DNA of 5,483 bases, from positions 1 through 5,483 of the forward strand of contig JAATGD010000332.1 of the NCBI GenBank assembly GCA_015654965.1, read 5' to 3'. Under the pieces are notes generated by a model that made no database searches, was not told where the DNA came from, and worked only from the letters and a program-made list of their open reading frames with translations. Positions 1-5,483 of this stretch are shown one piece after another (position 1 is the first letter of the stretch; the number at the start of each line of letters is the position of its first letter). The translations under genes were made by a program, and so were the position numbers. This stretch comes from Hyphomicrobiales bacterium. Lineage in GTDB: Bacteria; Pseudomonadota; Alphaproteobacteria; Rhizobiales; Rhizobiaceae.

Positions 1-808
1 CGAACGTCGGATCGTCGACCCGCATCCGGACTCGCCGGGGCCGTAGCTCTGAGAACGAGATATCGAAGGCCTTCTCCGCTTGCCCACGCCAGTTCACGTC
101 GTTGCGCTCATGCTGGGCCACGCGTGCGGCGTACCGTCCGCCGCCTCCAACGAAAGTTCCGTAAGCACTAGCCGTACCTTGTTCGCTCACCCGTACGTCG
201 AAAGCGGTACCAAGAACTTCAACATTGATGTCTTGCGACATAACGTGAAATGGCCGGGATGTATCGTGAACGACATCAAAATAGGCTTCGCCAGCCAGTA
301 AACGTACATTTCGGGAACTGGAGGTGAAGTCTGATGCGATCGCGCTCGCAGGTCCAAGAAGGACACTGCTGCCGTCTGAAAAGGTAATCTTTTTTGTCTA
401 CGCCACCTCGGTTTGATAGTCCGCCTGATAGTCGAGCACCAATGAAGGCAGGAACACATAAGCAAGGCAGAGGGTCATGGCTGCCCCGGCAGCCGCCGCA
501 ACGCCACGTCGCGACCGGATGACATTTCGCATGAACCTCCGTCCTGCGTGAACATTGGTTCGCTCATGGAAAGCGGGTGCCTTGCCCATTGACGACCACA
601 TGCGACAGGTCTTCTCCCAGGTGCGGCCATGTTCGGCTGACTGGTAAAGCCAGGCCTCGAATTCTTTCCGTAAAGCAGGGGTTTCCGCTGCTTCATTCAG
701 GCGGATCAACCAGTCGAACGCTTCCTGCCTGATGGCGCAGGCACTGTCTTCAAAATCGTCAGACATCATCGGAGGACTACTTCCGTTCCCTTGTTTTGCC
801 GAAGGCAT
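1..808 (-). pseudogene. fecR: FecR-family anti-sigma/sigma regulator, interrupted by an in-frame amber stop and cut by the window edge
   Basis: FecR proteins sit in the inner membrane and pass the signal of a loaded TonB-dependent receptor to a FecI-type sigma factor. The frame starts at ATG 806-808, 8 nt after an AGAGGG ribosome binding site. Residues about 25-75 form the cytoplasmic FecR N-terminal (DUF4880-like) domain with spaced tryptophans W33, W53, W64 and W71. Residues about 103-125 are one hydrophobic helix. Codon 137 is TAG (398-400), so the product made would be 136 aa. The same frame continues without another stop to base 2 (codon 269). It encodes typical periplasmic FecR sequence: TFSDGSSV, LLAGEAYFDV (170-179), LGTAFDV (199-205) and VDDPTF (264-269). 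No shift of frame is needed, so a single nonsense substitution (for example from CAG or GAG) explains it. Family assignment is firm. Whether the gene is dead, makes a working truncated protein, or reflects a sequencing error cannot be told here. Confidence 0.88.
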
Positions 809-816
809 TTTTGAAG

Positions 817-822
817 CCCTCT
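817..822 (-). promoter_or_regulatory. Ribosome binding site of fecR
   Basis: AGAGGG on the minus strand lies 8 nt before ATG 806-808. It favours this start over the inner ATG-ATG pair (codons 14-15), which has no purine-rich sequence before it. The 81-nt gap between the fecI stop and the fecR start contains no clear terminator, so the two genes are probably cotranscribed. Confidence 0.5.
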
Positions 823-889
823 AATATAAAAAACACCTGAGGCGGGAGAATTTTTCACGAAAAGTGCGAGAAGACCAAAAAATCTCTCT

Positions 890-1399
890 TTACTCATCAA
901 AACCCATTCGATCCCAGATGATCTCCATGCCCTCCTTGAGCAGACGATGAGCCGTCGCAACGGAAATATCGAGCCGTGAGGCGACCTCATGAAGTGTAAT
1001 GCCGTCGAAACGATAAAATTCGACGACAATGCGAATCCTCGGGGGAAGTTCACTGATCGCCTCAGCGGCGATTCTGGCCTGATCCATGATCAGCACCTGA
1101 GAATCAGGCGACTCAATTGTCTGATACTGTGTCCACCATGGATAGTCTTGTTGATCGGTCTTCCGATGAACGGCCAAGTGGCGACGGCGATTGTATGATA
1201 GATTTCTAACTATGGTGAATAGAAATGCTTTGGTGATTTGATAGTCGCGTTCTTGTTTGGCCAGGCAGAGCATGAAGGCTTCCTGCACGATATCCTCCGC
1301 AACATCACGGCTGCCCGCAAGTCTGGCGGCATAGTCGATCAGCGACTTTCTCTGATCGACATACAGAAATTGCCAATCCTGATATTGTTCATGAACCAT
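890..1399 (-). CDS. fecI: ECF sigma factor, FecI family
   Basis: A 169-aa extracytoplasmic-function sigma factor, a normal length for the FecI group. It directs RNA polymerase to a few promoters, typically those of an adjacent TonB-dependent siderophore or haem receptor gene. Sigma region 2 covers about residues 12-75, with the core-binding stretch AEDIVQEAFM (34-43) and the -10-recognition part FLFTIVRNLSYNRRR (59-73). Region 4 covers about 108-160, with ELPPRIRIVVEFYRFDGI followed by the helix-turn-helix TLHEVASRLDISVATAHRLL (135-154), which reads the -35 element. ATG 1397-1399 is the only plausible start, because an in-frame TGA lies at 1424-1426 with no start codon between. Its ribosome binding site is weak (CAGG about 8 nt upstream). 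The next gene on the same strand is the FecR partner, which confirms the class. The inducing signal is unknown because the receptor gene is outside the window. Codons and motifs show no damage. Confidence 0.93.
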   Translation of the reverse strand: MVHEQYQDWQFLYVDQRKSLIDYAARLAGSRDVAEDIVQEAFMLCLAKQERDYQITKAFLFTIVRNLSYNRRRHLAVHRKTDQQDYPWWTQYQTIESPDSQVLIMDQARIAAEAISELPPRIRIVVEFYRFDGITLHEVASRLDISVATAHRLLKEGMEIIWDRMGFDE

Positions 1400-1415
1400 G
1401 AAGCGGCCTGCTGTT

Positions 1416-1454
1416 AAGACGCGTCACCGTCTTGCTAATTCCACCTCCAGGTGG
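1416..1454 (-). repeat. Two adjacent inverted repeats in the presumed fecI leader
   Basis: Read in the direction of fecI, CCACC-TGGA-GGTGG (1454 to 1441) is followed by AAGACG-GTGACG-CGTCTT (1433 to 1416). These are a 5-bp stem with a 4-nt loop and a 6-bp stem with a 6-nt loop. The second ends 16 nt before the fecI ATG, so it could affect ribosome access to a gene whose binding site is already weak. The symmetry is visible in the sequence. A role as an RNA hairpin or as an operator is inference. Confidence 0.4.
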
Positions 1455-1492
1455 CGGAAGCGACTGATCTGAATATTAGAATGATAAGTGAC

Positions 1493-1522
1493 ATGAAAAT
1501 TAAAGTAGATGGTCTTTATCAA
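1493..1522 (-). promoter_or_regulatory. Possible weak sigma70-like promoter for fecI
   Basis: On the minus strand TTGATA (1522-1517) and TTTCAT (1498-1493) are separated by 18 nt in AT-rich DNA. The -35 element matches well and the -10 element poorly. Transcription would start near 1486, giving a leader of about 87 nt that holds the two inverted repeats. I found no convincing Fur, RirA or Irr site beside it. Confidence 0.2.
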
Positions 1523-1530
1523 GCTTTTAT

Positions 1531-1710
1531 TTGAAAATCATCTTGTTTCGTTCTCTTGCTTTTTGCCTCGGTTTATCCGAGGTCGCCGACCGTATCCATA
1601 TCCGTCGCCTTGAACGCCGCCTGAAAATGATCGCCCCCAAGAAATATTCCATGCCGGATGCTGTCGCTCTGATGGCAGGTGCTATGACCCCATGTGGAGA
1701 AGCCGCCTGA
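1531..1710 (+). CDS. Unrecognised coding-like stretch: small ORF or remnant of a lost gene
   Basis: The frame is open from after TAA 1501-1503 to TGA 1708-1710. If read from TTG 1531 it would give 59 aa, but I see no ribosome binding site and no upstream ATG. From about 1567 onward it has codon use like a real alphaproteobacterial gene: many G/C-ending codons, unlike the AT-rich DNA on both sides. Part of the product reads RRLERRLKMIAPKKYSMP, followed by a short hydrophobic, alanine- and methionine-rich segment (DAVALMAGAMTPCGEAA). The start of the frame looks like a short hydrophobic segment. I do not recognise the family. It could be the 3' end of a gene whose 5' part was deleted, a true small protein with a non-ATG start, or chance. 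The opposite strand is also open across part of this stretch (1527-1727) but looks like a shadow frame. Confidence 0.25.
   Translation: MKIILFRSLAFCLGLSEVADRIHIRRLERRLKMIAPKKYSMPDAVALMAGAMTPCGEAA
1566..1591. repeat. Two overlapping perfect palindromes
   Basis: CCTCGG-TTTAT-CCGAGG (1566-1582) is a 6-bp inverted repeat with a 5-nt loop. It overlaps by two bases GGTCG-C-CGACC (1581-1591), a 5-bp inverted repeat around one base. No T-run follows on either strand, so it is not a typical rho-independent terminator. It lies at the point where the sequence changes from AT-rich to coding-like. Function unknown. Confidence 0.4.
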
Positions 1711-1932
1711 TATGTAGAGTTGTTCATGTTTGGATTGAACCGTGGAATTACGCTATCCTTTTATTTTACAAAGTTTCCTATGTATCAAAGCATAAAGATA
1801 ATTTGAGGAATATTGATTTCTTCCAAGGATGCACCTTGCGCCCAATGCGGGCCTCTGGCAGTTTTGTTGCGCGAAAAAGAACGAGAATTGCGGAAAATTC
1901 CTGATTATCTCGATATAAATGATTGAAACCTA

Positions 1933-1962
1933 TTGCCAATTTATTGCGCGAACGGTCATAAT
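1933..1962 (+). promoter_or_regulatory. Candidate sigma70-like promoter of the mrp operon
   Basis: TTGCCA (1933-1938) and CATAAT (1957-1962) each match the consensus at five of six positions and are 18 nt apart. Transcription would begin near 1969, leaving about 160 nt of leader before mrpA. This is the best match I found upstream of mrpA. A weaker pair lies closer (TTGTCT 2043-2048 and CAGAAT 2064-2069, 15 nt apart). Confidence 0.4.
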
Positions 1963-1977
1963 AATGTCATTGGAATA

Positions 1978-2031
1978 GTTGATTCCTCTCAACAATCGAT
2001 CAGACATTTCTGTCGCCGTTTCAACGACGGC
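1978..2031 (+). repeat. Two small inverted repeats in the mrp leader
   Basis: GTTGA-TTCCTC-TCAAC (1978-1993) and GCCGT-TTCAACG-ACGGC (2015-2031) can each form a 5-bp hairpin in the presumed mrp transcript. Both are short enough to occur by chance. They are recorded because they precede a stronger repeat in the same leader. Confidence 0.3.
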
Positions 2032-2071
2032 ATTCGTTCTCATTGTCTCCTCGATTGTTCTCGCAGAATGG

Positions 2072-2109
2072 CCGGTTATTCGATCCGGTCGTAGATAAAG
2101 TAACCGGAT
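2072..2109 (+). promoter_or_regulatory. Competing inverted repeats just before the mrpA ribosome binding site
   Basis: CCGGTTA (2072-2078) is the exact reverse complement of TAACCGG (2101-2107). ATCCGGT (2083-2089) is the exact reverse complement of ACCGGAT (2103-2109). Both upstream arms target the same 3' segment, so the RNA could form one hairpin or the other but not both. The 3' arm ends 6 nt before the GGAGG at 2116. This could be a switch controlling translation, or a protein-binding operator in DNA. The pairing is seen in the sequence. The regulatory role is inference. Confidence 0.35.
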
Positions 2110-2115
2110 TGGACT

Positions 2116-2127
2116 GGAGGCAAGGGG
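2116..2127 (+). promoter_or_regulatory. Ribosome binding site of mrpA
   Basis: GGAGG (2116-2120) lies 10 nt before ATG 2131, and AAGGGG (2122-2127) lies 9 nt before a second in-frame ATG at 2137. Both starts are therefore supported and differ by two residues. A third ATG at 2149 is too far from these sequences. Confidence 0.55.
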
Positions 2128-2130
2128 CGC

Positions 2131-5052
2131 ATGACGATGGACGGCAGAATGCTTTTCCTGCTTGTCCTTCTTCCGTTTCTTGGCAGCGTCATTACAGGAC
2201 TTTTTCGCGGCGTCGATCGCAGCGGTTCCGCATGGTTTACAGCTGCCATCGCCCTTGTCGCTTTCGTGCTGACATCCAGTCTTTATCCTGTCGTTTCCGA
2301 TGGCAAGGTTCTGCATGGCAGCATTGAGTGGGTGCCGCAATACGGGCTGAACCTGACATTGCGCATGGATGGCTTTGCATGGCTTTTCGCGATGCTGATC
2401 ACCGGCATCGGGCTGCTCGTCGTCATTTATGCGCGCTATTATATGTCGCCCGACGATCCGGTGCCGCGTTTCTTCTCGTTTCTTCTGTCCTTTATGGGTT
2501 CGATGCTCGGCATTGTTCTTTCGGGCAATATCTTGCTTCTGGCTGTTTTCTGGGAGCTGACGAGCATTTTCTCGTTCCTGCTCATCGGTTACTGGTATCA
2601 TAATGCCAGTGCGCGTGATGGCGCGCGCATGGCGCTGACGGTGACCGGCATCGGCGGCTTCTGTCTGCTCGCTGGCATGCTGCTTCTGGGGCATATTGTC
2701 GGCAGTTACGACCTTGATACGGTTCTGGGCGCGGGCGATGTGGTGCGTGCGCATCCGCTTTATACCGTGGCGCTCATCCTGATCCTGCTTGGCGCCTTTA
2801 CGAAAAGCGCGCAATTTCCGTTCCATTTCTGGCTACCCAATGCCATGGCCGCGCCCACTCCCGTTTCAGCCTATCTGCATTCCGCGACCATGGTGAAGGC
2901 GGGCGTGTTCCTGCTTGCGCGGTTGTGGCCGGTTCTCGCTGGCACCGAAGAATGGTTCTGGATATTGGGCTGCGCCGGTCTGATAACCCTGTTGCTCGCC
3001 AGTTTCTTTGCCGTCTTTCAGCAGGACCTGAAAGGATTGCTGGCTTATTCGACCATCAGCAATCTCGGCCTCATCACGGCGCTTTTAAGCCTTGGCAGCC
3101 CGCTGGCCGCGGTCGCCGCCATCTTCCACATGGTCAATCACGCCATCTTCAAGGCGTCATTGTTCATGGCAGCTGGTATTATCGATCATGAAACCGGCAC
3201 ACGTGATATGCGCCGTCTGAGCGGGCTTTTACGGCCCATGCCCTATACGGCAACGCTCGCCATGGTCGCGAGTGCCTCCATGGCGGGGGTTCCACTGCTC
3301 AACGGCTTCATTTCCAAGGAAATGTTCTTTGCCGAGGCCGTGGAAACGCATCTCGCATCATGGCTCGATACGATTACGCCCTATGTGGCAACCATTGCCG
3401 GTGTTTTCACCGTCGCCTATTCGGTGCGCTTCATCTATTCGACCTTTTTCGGGCCGCCGCCGCAGGATCTGCCACACGAGCCACATGAGCCGCCGCACTG
3501 GATGCGCCGTCCCATAGAGCTACTGGTATTGTTGTGCCTGCTGATTGGCGTTGTACCGGGGCTCTCCATCGGGCCGTTCCTGCATTCGGCAGTCATGTCC
3601 GTGCTGGGTGATGCCACGCCGAAATATAGTCTTTCGGTATGGCATGGTTTCAACCTACCGCTGATGATGAGCATTGTCGCGATGATCGGCGGGGTGCTGC
3701 TGCATTGGTTGCTGAAAAACTATCTCGCGGGCAGCGAAGATGGTCCGCCGCTTTTCCGCCATCTGCAAGGGCAGCGCATTTTCGAGCGCGTGCTGGTGAC
3801 GCTGTCATGGAACTGGGCGCGAAAGGCGGAAAGCTTTTTCAGCACCCGGCGTCTTCAGCCGCAATTGCGCATCATCGTGATCGTTGCCATTGTCGTTGCC
3901 GCATGGCCGCTCATTTCCGACACGCTCAAGACGGGTACGCTTGCGCCGCAGCCAGTCGATCCGATTTTTGCCTTGCTCTGGCTGCTGGGGGGCGCTTGCG
4001 CCATCGGGGCTGCCTATCAGGCCAAATATCACCGTCTTGCCGCACTCATCCTGCTGGGCGGTGCGGGTCTGATTACCTGCATGACCTTTGTATGGCTTTC
4101 AGCGCCCGATCTGGCGGTGACGCAATTGCTGGTCGAGATCGTCACCACGGTTCTTTTGTTGCTGGGTCTGCGCTGGCTGCCCAAGCGCTGGGAAGATCCA
4201 GATCCTATTCCGGTCAAGTTCGGACCGCGCCTGCGCCGCTATCGCGATCTGGCGCTGGCCATTATCAGCGGTTTTGGTGTTGCCATCATCGCCTACGCCA
4301 TGATGACGCGTATTTCGCCCAATAGTATCGGCGATTATTTCCTCCAGAACGCCTATTCCGGCGGTGGCGGCAAAAATGTCGTCAATGTCATTCTGGTGGA
4401 TTTCCGCGCCTTCGATACATTTGGCGAAATTGCCGTTCTCGGCATTGTGGGCCTCACCGTTTTCGCACTTCTGCGCCGTTTCCGTCCCGCATCGGACACG
4501 ACGGGTTCAACCGAGCAGCAGAAAATTCAGGACGCCTATGACGAAGCGACGCCGGACCGTAAGGCGGGCGATACGCTTTCCGATTATCTGGGGGTGCCAT
4601 CCGTCATCATGCAGTGGCTTTTCCCAGTCATCATCGTTCTGGCGGTGCACCTCTTCCTGCGCGGACACGATCTGCCGGGCGGCGGTTTCGCGGCTGGTGT
4701 GGCGCTGGCGATTGCCTTCATCCTGCAATATCTGGCGGCAGGTACGCGCTGGGTCGAGGACAGGCTGCGCATCCTGCCGCTGCGCTGGATCGGTACCGGC
4801 CTTCTCTTCGCTGCCATGACCGGGGCGGGCGCGTGGCTGTTCGGCTATCCGTTCCTGACATCCTTCTATCAATATGCGGATATTCCGCATGTGGGCAAAA
4901 TGCCGGTGGCAAGTGCGCTACTGTTCGACTTCGGCGTCTTTTCGCTTGTGGTGGGGGCGACCGTCATCATGTTGATCGCGCTTGCCCACCAATCGATCCG
5001 TAAGCACCGCGTGGAAAAACTCGCATCAACAACGCCGAAGGAGGAGAACTGA
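2131..5052 (+). CDS. mrpA: Mrp/Pha-type Na+(K+)/H+ antiporter, fused subunits A and B
   Basis: The largest subunit (973 aa) of the Mrp (Mnh, Sha, Pha) inner-membrane antiporter, which exports Na+ or K+ in exchange for protons. The N-terminal part, to about residue 480, is the proton-translocating domain related to complex I NuoL: FWELTSIFSFLLIG (E142), GAFTKSAQFPFHFWLP (K225), HSATMVKAG (H250, K256), FHMVNHAIFKASLF (H333, H337, K341) and NGFISKEMFF (K396) carry the charged residues expected inside membrane helices. Residues about 570-780 are the MrpA-specific C-terminal region: SAPDLAVTQLLVEIVTT (D660, E669) and VDFRAFDTFGEI (D757, D762, E766). A hydrophilic linker (about 783-822) leads into an MrpB domain with FLRGHDLPGGGFAAG (842-856) and about four helices. 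The A-B fusion is typical of proteobacterial (group 2) Mrp operons. A H/P-rich loop (448-457) follows the first domain. The frame is intact with no missing key residue. Na+ versus K+ preference cannot be read from the sequence. The phaA/phaAB name used in rhizobia is equivalent. Confidence 0.96.
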   Translation: MTMDGRMLFLLVLLPFLGSVITGLFRGVDRSGSAWFTAAIALVAFVLTSSLYPVVSDGKVLHGSIEWVPQYGLNLTLRMDGFAWLFAMLITGIGLLVVIYARYYMSPDDPVPRFFSFLLSFMGSMLGIVLSGNILLLAVFWELTSIFSFLLIGYWYHNASARDGARMALTVTGIGGFCLLAGMLLLGHIVGSYDLDTVLGAGDVVRAHPLYTVALILILLGAFTKSAQFPFHFWLPNAMAAPTPVSAYLHSATMVKAGVFLLARLWPVLAGTEEWFWILGCAGLITLLLASFFAVFQQDLKGLLAYSTISNLGLITALLSLGSPLAAVAAIFHMVNHAIFKASLFMAAGIIDHETGTRDMRRLSGLLRPMPYTATLAMVASASMAGVPLLNGFISKEMFFAEAVETHLASWLDTITPYVATIAGVFTVAYSVRFIYSTFFGPPPQDLPHEPHEPPHWMRRPIELLVLLCLLIGVVPGLSIGPFLHSAVMSVLGDATPKYSLSVWHGFNLPLMMSIVAMIGGVLLHWLLKNYLAGSEDGPPLFRHLQGQRIFERVLVTLSWNWARKAESFFSTRRLQPQLRIIVIVAIVVAAWPLISDTLKTGTLAPQPVDPIFALLWLLGGACAIGAAYQAKYHRLAALILLGGAGLITCMTFVWLSAPDLAVTQLLVEIVTTVLLLLGLRWLPKRWEDPDPIPVKFGPRLRRYRDLALAIISGFGVAIIAYAMMTRISPNSIGDYFLQNAYSGGGGKNVVNVILVDFRAFDTFGEIAVLGIVGLTVFALLRRFRPASDTTGSTEQQKIQDAYDEATPDRKAGDTLSDYLGVPSVIMQWLFPVIIVLAVHLFLRGHDLPGGGFAAGVALAIAFILQYLAAGTRWVEDRLRILPLRWIGTGLLFAAMTGAGAWLFGYPFLTSFYQYADIPHVGKMPVASALLFDFGVFSLVVGATVIMLIALAHQSIRKHRVEKLASTTPKEEN

Positions 5053-5390
5053 TGGAGCTTGTTCTCGCCCTTGCAATCGGTGTCCTGATGGCTTCAGGCA
5101 TCTGGCTGGTGCTGCGCCCGCGTACCTTTCAGGTGGCTATCGGCCTGTCGCTCATTTCCTATGCGGTCAATCTGTTCATTTTTTCGATGGGTCGGCTGCG
5201 CAGCAATGCGCCGCCTATACTCGATTCCGGCATTGATGTGCCGGTCGCCCAATATACCGATCCGGTGCCGCAGGCACTTGTGCTGACCGCCATCGTGATC
5301 GGTTTCGCCATGACGGCACTCTTCCTTGTCGTGCTGCTCGTCTCGCGCGGGTTGACACGCACCGACCATGTTGACGGCAAGGAGAACTGA
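5052..5390 (+). CDS. mrpC: Mrp/Pha antiporter subunit C (NuoK-like)
   Basis: A 112-aa membrane protein of the usual MrpC length, homologous to complex I NuoK. Three helices are visible at about residues 3-21, 27-46 and 73-98. Hallmarks are GLSLISYAVNLFIF (31-44) and DPVPQALVLTAIVIGFA (70-86), the most conserved MrpC stretch. It is a small core subunit, needed in studied systems for assembly and activity of the whole antiporter. Its ATG shares one base with the TGA of mrpA (TGATG), and AGGAG at 5042-5046 inside the end of mrpA is its ribosome binding site, so the two are translationally coupled. The short charged C-terminus (about 101-112) ends in GKEN, resembling the KEEN end of mrpA because both genes finish in the same ribosome binding site plus stop sequence. 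Confidence 0.96.
   Translation: MELVLALAIGVLMASGIWLVLRPRTFQVAIGLSLISYAVNLFIFSMGRLRSNAPPILDSGIDVPVAQYTDPVPQALVLTAIVIGFAMTALFLVVLLVSRGLTRTDHVDGKEN
5379..5384 (+). promoter_or_regulatory. Ribosome binding site of mrpD
   Basis: AAGGAG inside the last codons of mrpC lies 8 nt before ATG 5393 and fixes the mrpD start. Confidence 0.7.
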
Positions 5391-5392
5391 CG

Positions 5393-5483
5393 ATGGATTG
5401 GAAATCACACCTCATCGTCGCGCCGATCTTTCTGCCTTTGGTGACGGCCGCATTGCTGCTCCCGTTCGATGAACGCCGCCGCA
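5393..5483 (+). CDS. mrpD: Mrp/Pha antiporter subunit D, N-terminal fragment cut by the window edge
   Basis: Thirty codons plus one base are present. The product starts with MDWKSHLIVAPIFLP, continues as one hydrophobic helix to about residue 24, then has the charged turn FDERRR. This hydrophobic helix ending in a DERRR-like turn is the usual start of MrpD, the second NuoL/NuoM/NuoN-like proton-translocating subunit. The position 2 nt after mrpC and the standard A-C-D gene order support the call. None of the catalytic helices is in the window. The assignment therefore rests on the N-terminus and the operon context. Confidence 0.85.
   Translation, partial: MDWKSHLIVAPIFLPLVTAALLLPFDERRR

Larger units (their letters stand above)
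1400..2130. other. Divergent intergenic region between fecI and the mrp operon
   Basis: This 731-bp stretch has no confidently assigned gene. From left to right it holds two hairpins in the presumed fecI leader (1416-1454), AT-rich DNA that should contain the fecI promoter (about 1480-1550), a GC-richer coding-like stretch (about 1567-1710) that I do not recognise, an AT-rich stretch (about 1711-1930) in which I see no gene or RNA, a sigma70-like promoter (1933-1962), and a structured leader of about 160 nt before mrpA. The short direct repeat TTGCGCGAA occurs at 1867-1875 and 1944-1952, the second copy inside the promoter spacer. Confidence 0.7.

Noticed and set aside
1..180. Possible frameshift in the distal fecR sequence
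   Set aside because: The part after LGTAFDV looks less typical, but the same frame recovers a FecR-like VDDPTF at the window edge and the other frames hit stops, so no shift is needed.
809..889. Rho-independent terminator between fecI and fecR
   Set aside because: T-runs are present on the transcribed strand, but no GC-rich stem of useful length precedes them.
1441..1560. Fur, RirA or Irr binding site before fecI
   Set aside because: Scanning both strands for a TGA-N9-TCA box or paired TTTAGAA/TTCTAAA halves gave only partial single-half matches.
1835..1870. GCCC-AATGC-GGGC hairpin with a following T-rich stretch
   Set aside because: The stem is only 4 bp, the T-run is distant and interrupted, and there is no gene upstream for it to terminate.
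1867..1952. Direct repeat TTGCGCGAA as a regulator binding pair
   Set aside because: Nine bases repeated once at a spacing of 77 nt is weak evidence. It is kept only as a note under the intergenic region.
2068..2094. Eight-codon leader peptide (MAGYSIRS) in the mrp leader
   Set aside because: It has no ribosome binding site and no run of regulatory codons. A frame this short is expected by chance.
1930..2826. Open frame of 298 codons on the minus strand overlapping the mrpA start
   Set aside because: It lies antisense to clearly coding mrpA. Its product is a low-complexity mix of H, R, K, Q and D, as expected from the reverse strand of a GC-rich membrane protein gene, with no recognisable domain.
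3639..4325. Open frame of 228 codons on the plus strand inside mrpA
   Set aside because: It is an alternate frame of a conserved membrane protein. The product is rich in A, R, H and S with no domain, and no start signal is visible.

Overview
The window looks like chromosomal DNA of an alphaproteobacterium of the Rhizobiales, probably of the Brucella/Ochrobactrum kind. The basis is the fused MrpA-MrpB (PhaAB-type) antiporter gene followed directly by mrpC and mrpD, moderate-to-high GC in the genes, and AT-richer intergenic DNA. The genus is an inference from family knowledge and no database search was possible.

Left part (1-1399, minus strand): a FecI/FecR-type cell-surface signalling pair, transcribed right to left. 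fecI (890-1399) is a complete ECF sigma factor. fecR (808 down to the window edge) has the expected N-terminal anti-sigma domain and one membrane helix. A single in-frame amber codon at 398-400 then interrupts it, exactly where the periplasmic domain should begin. Beyond the stop the same frame stays open to base 1 and still encodes recognisable FecR sequence, so this is a point nonsense mutation and not a frameshift. The usual third partner, a TonB-dependent receptor gene, would lie off the left edge and is not visible.

Middle (1400-2130): a 731-bp divergent intergenic region. It holds the presumed fecI leader with two small hairpins, a coding-like but unrecognised stretch of about 60 codons on the plus strand (about 1531-1710), an AT-rich stretch with no gene, a good sigma70-like promoter at 1933-1962, and a leader of about 160 nt before mrpA. 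This leader contains several inverted repeats. Two of them compete for the same segment just upstream of the ribosome binding site.

Right part (2131-5483, plus strand): the start of an Mrp/Pha (Mnh/Sha) multisubunit cation/proton antiporter operon, with mrpA fused to mrpB (973 aa), mrpC (112 aa) and the first 30 codons of mrpD. The genes are tightly coupled: one base is shared between mrpA and mrpC, and 2 nt separate mrpC from mrpD. Together they build an inner-membrane complex that exchanges cytoplasmic Na+ or K+ for protons. The remaining subunits E, F and G would be expected off the right edge.

I saw no tRNA, rRNA, CRISPR array, insertion sequence or obvious new system. The most notable points are the amber-interrupted fecR next to an intact sigma gene, the structured mrp leader, and the orphan coding-like stretch in the intergenic region.
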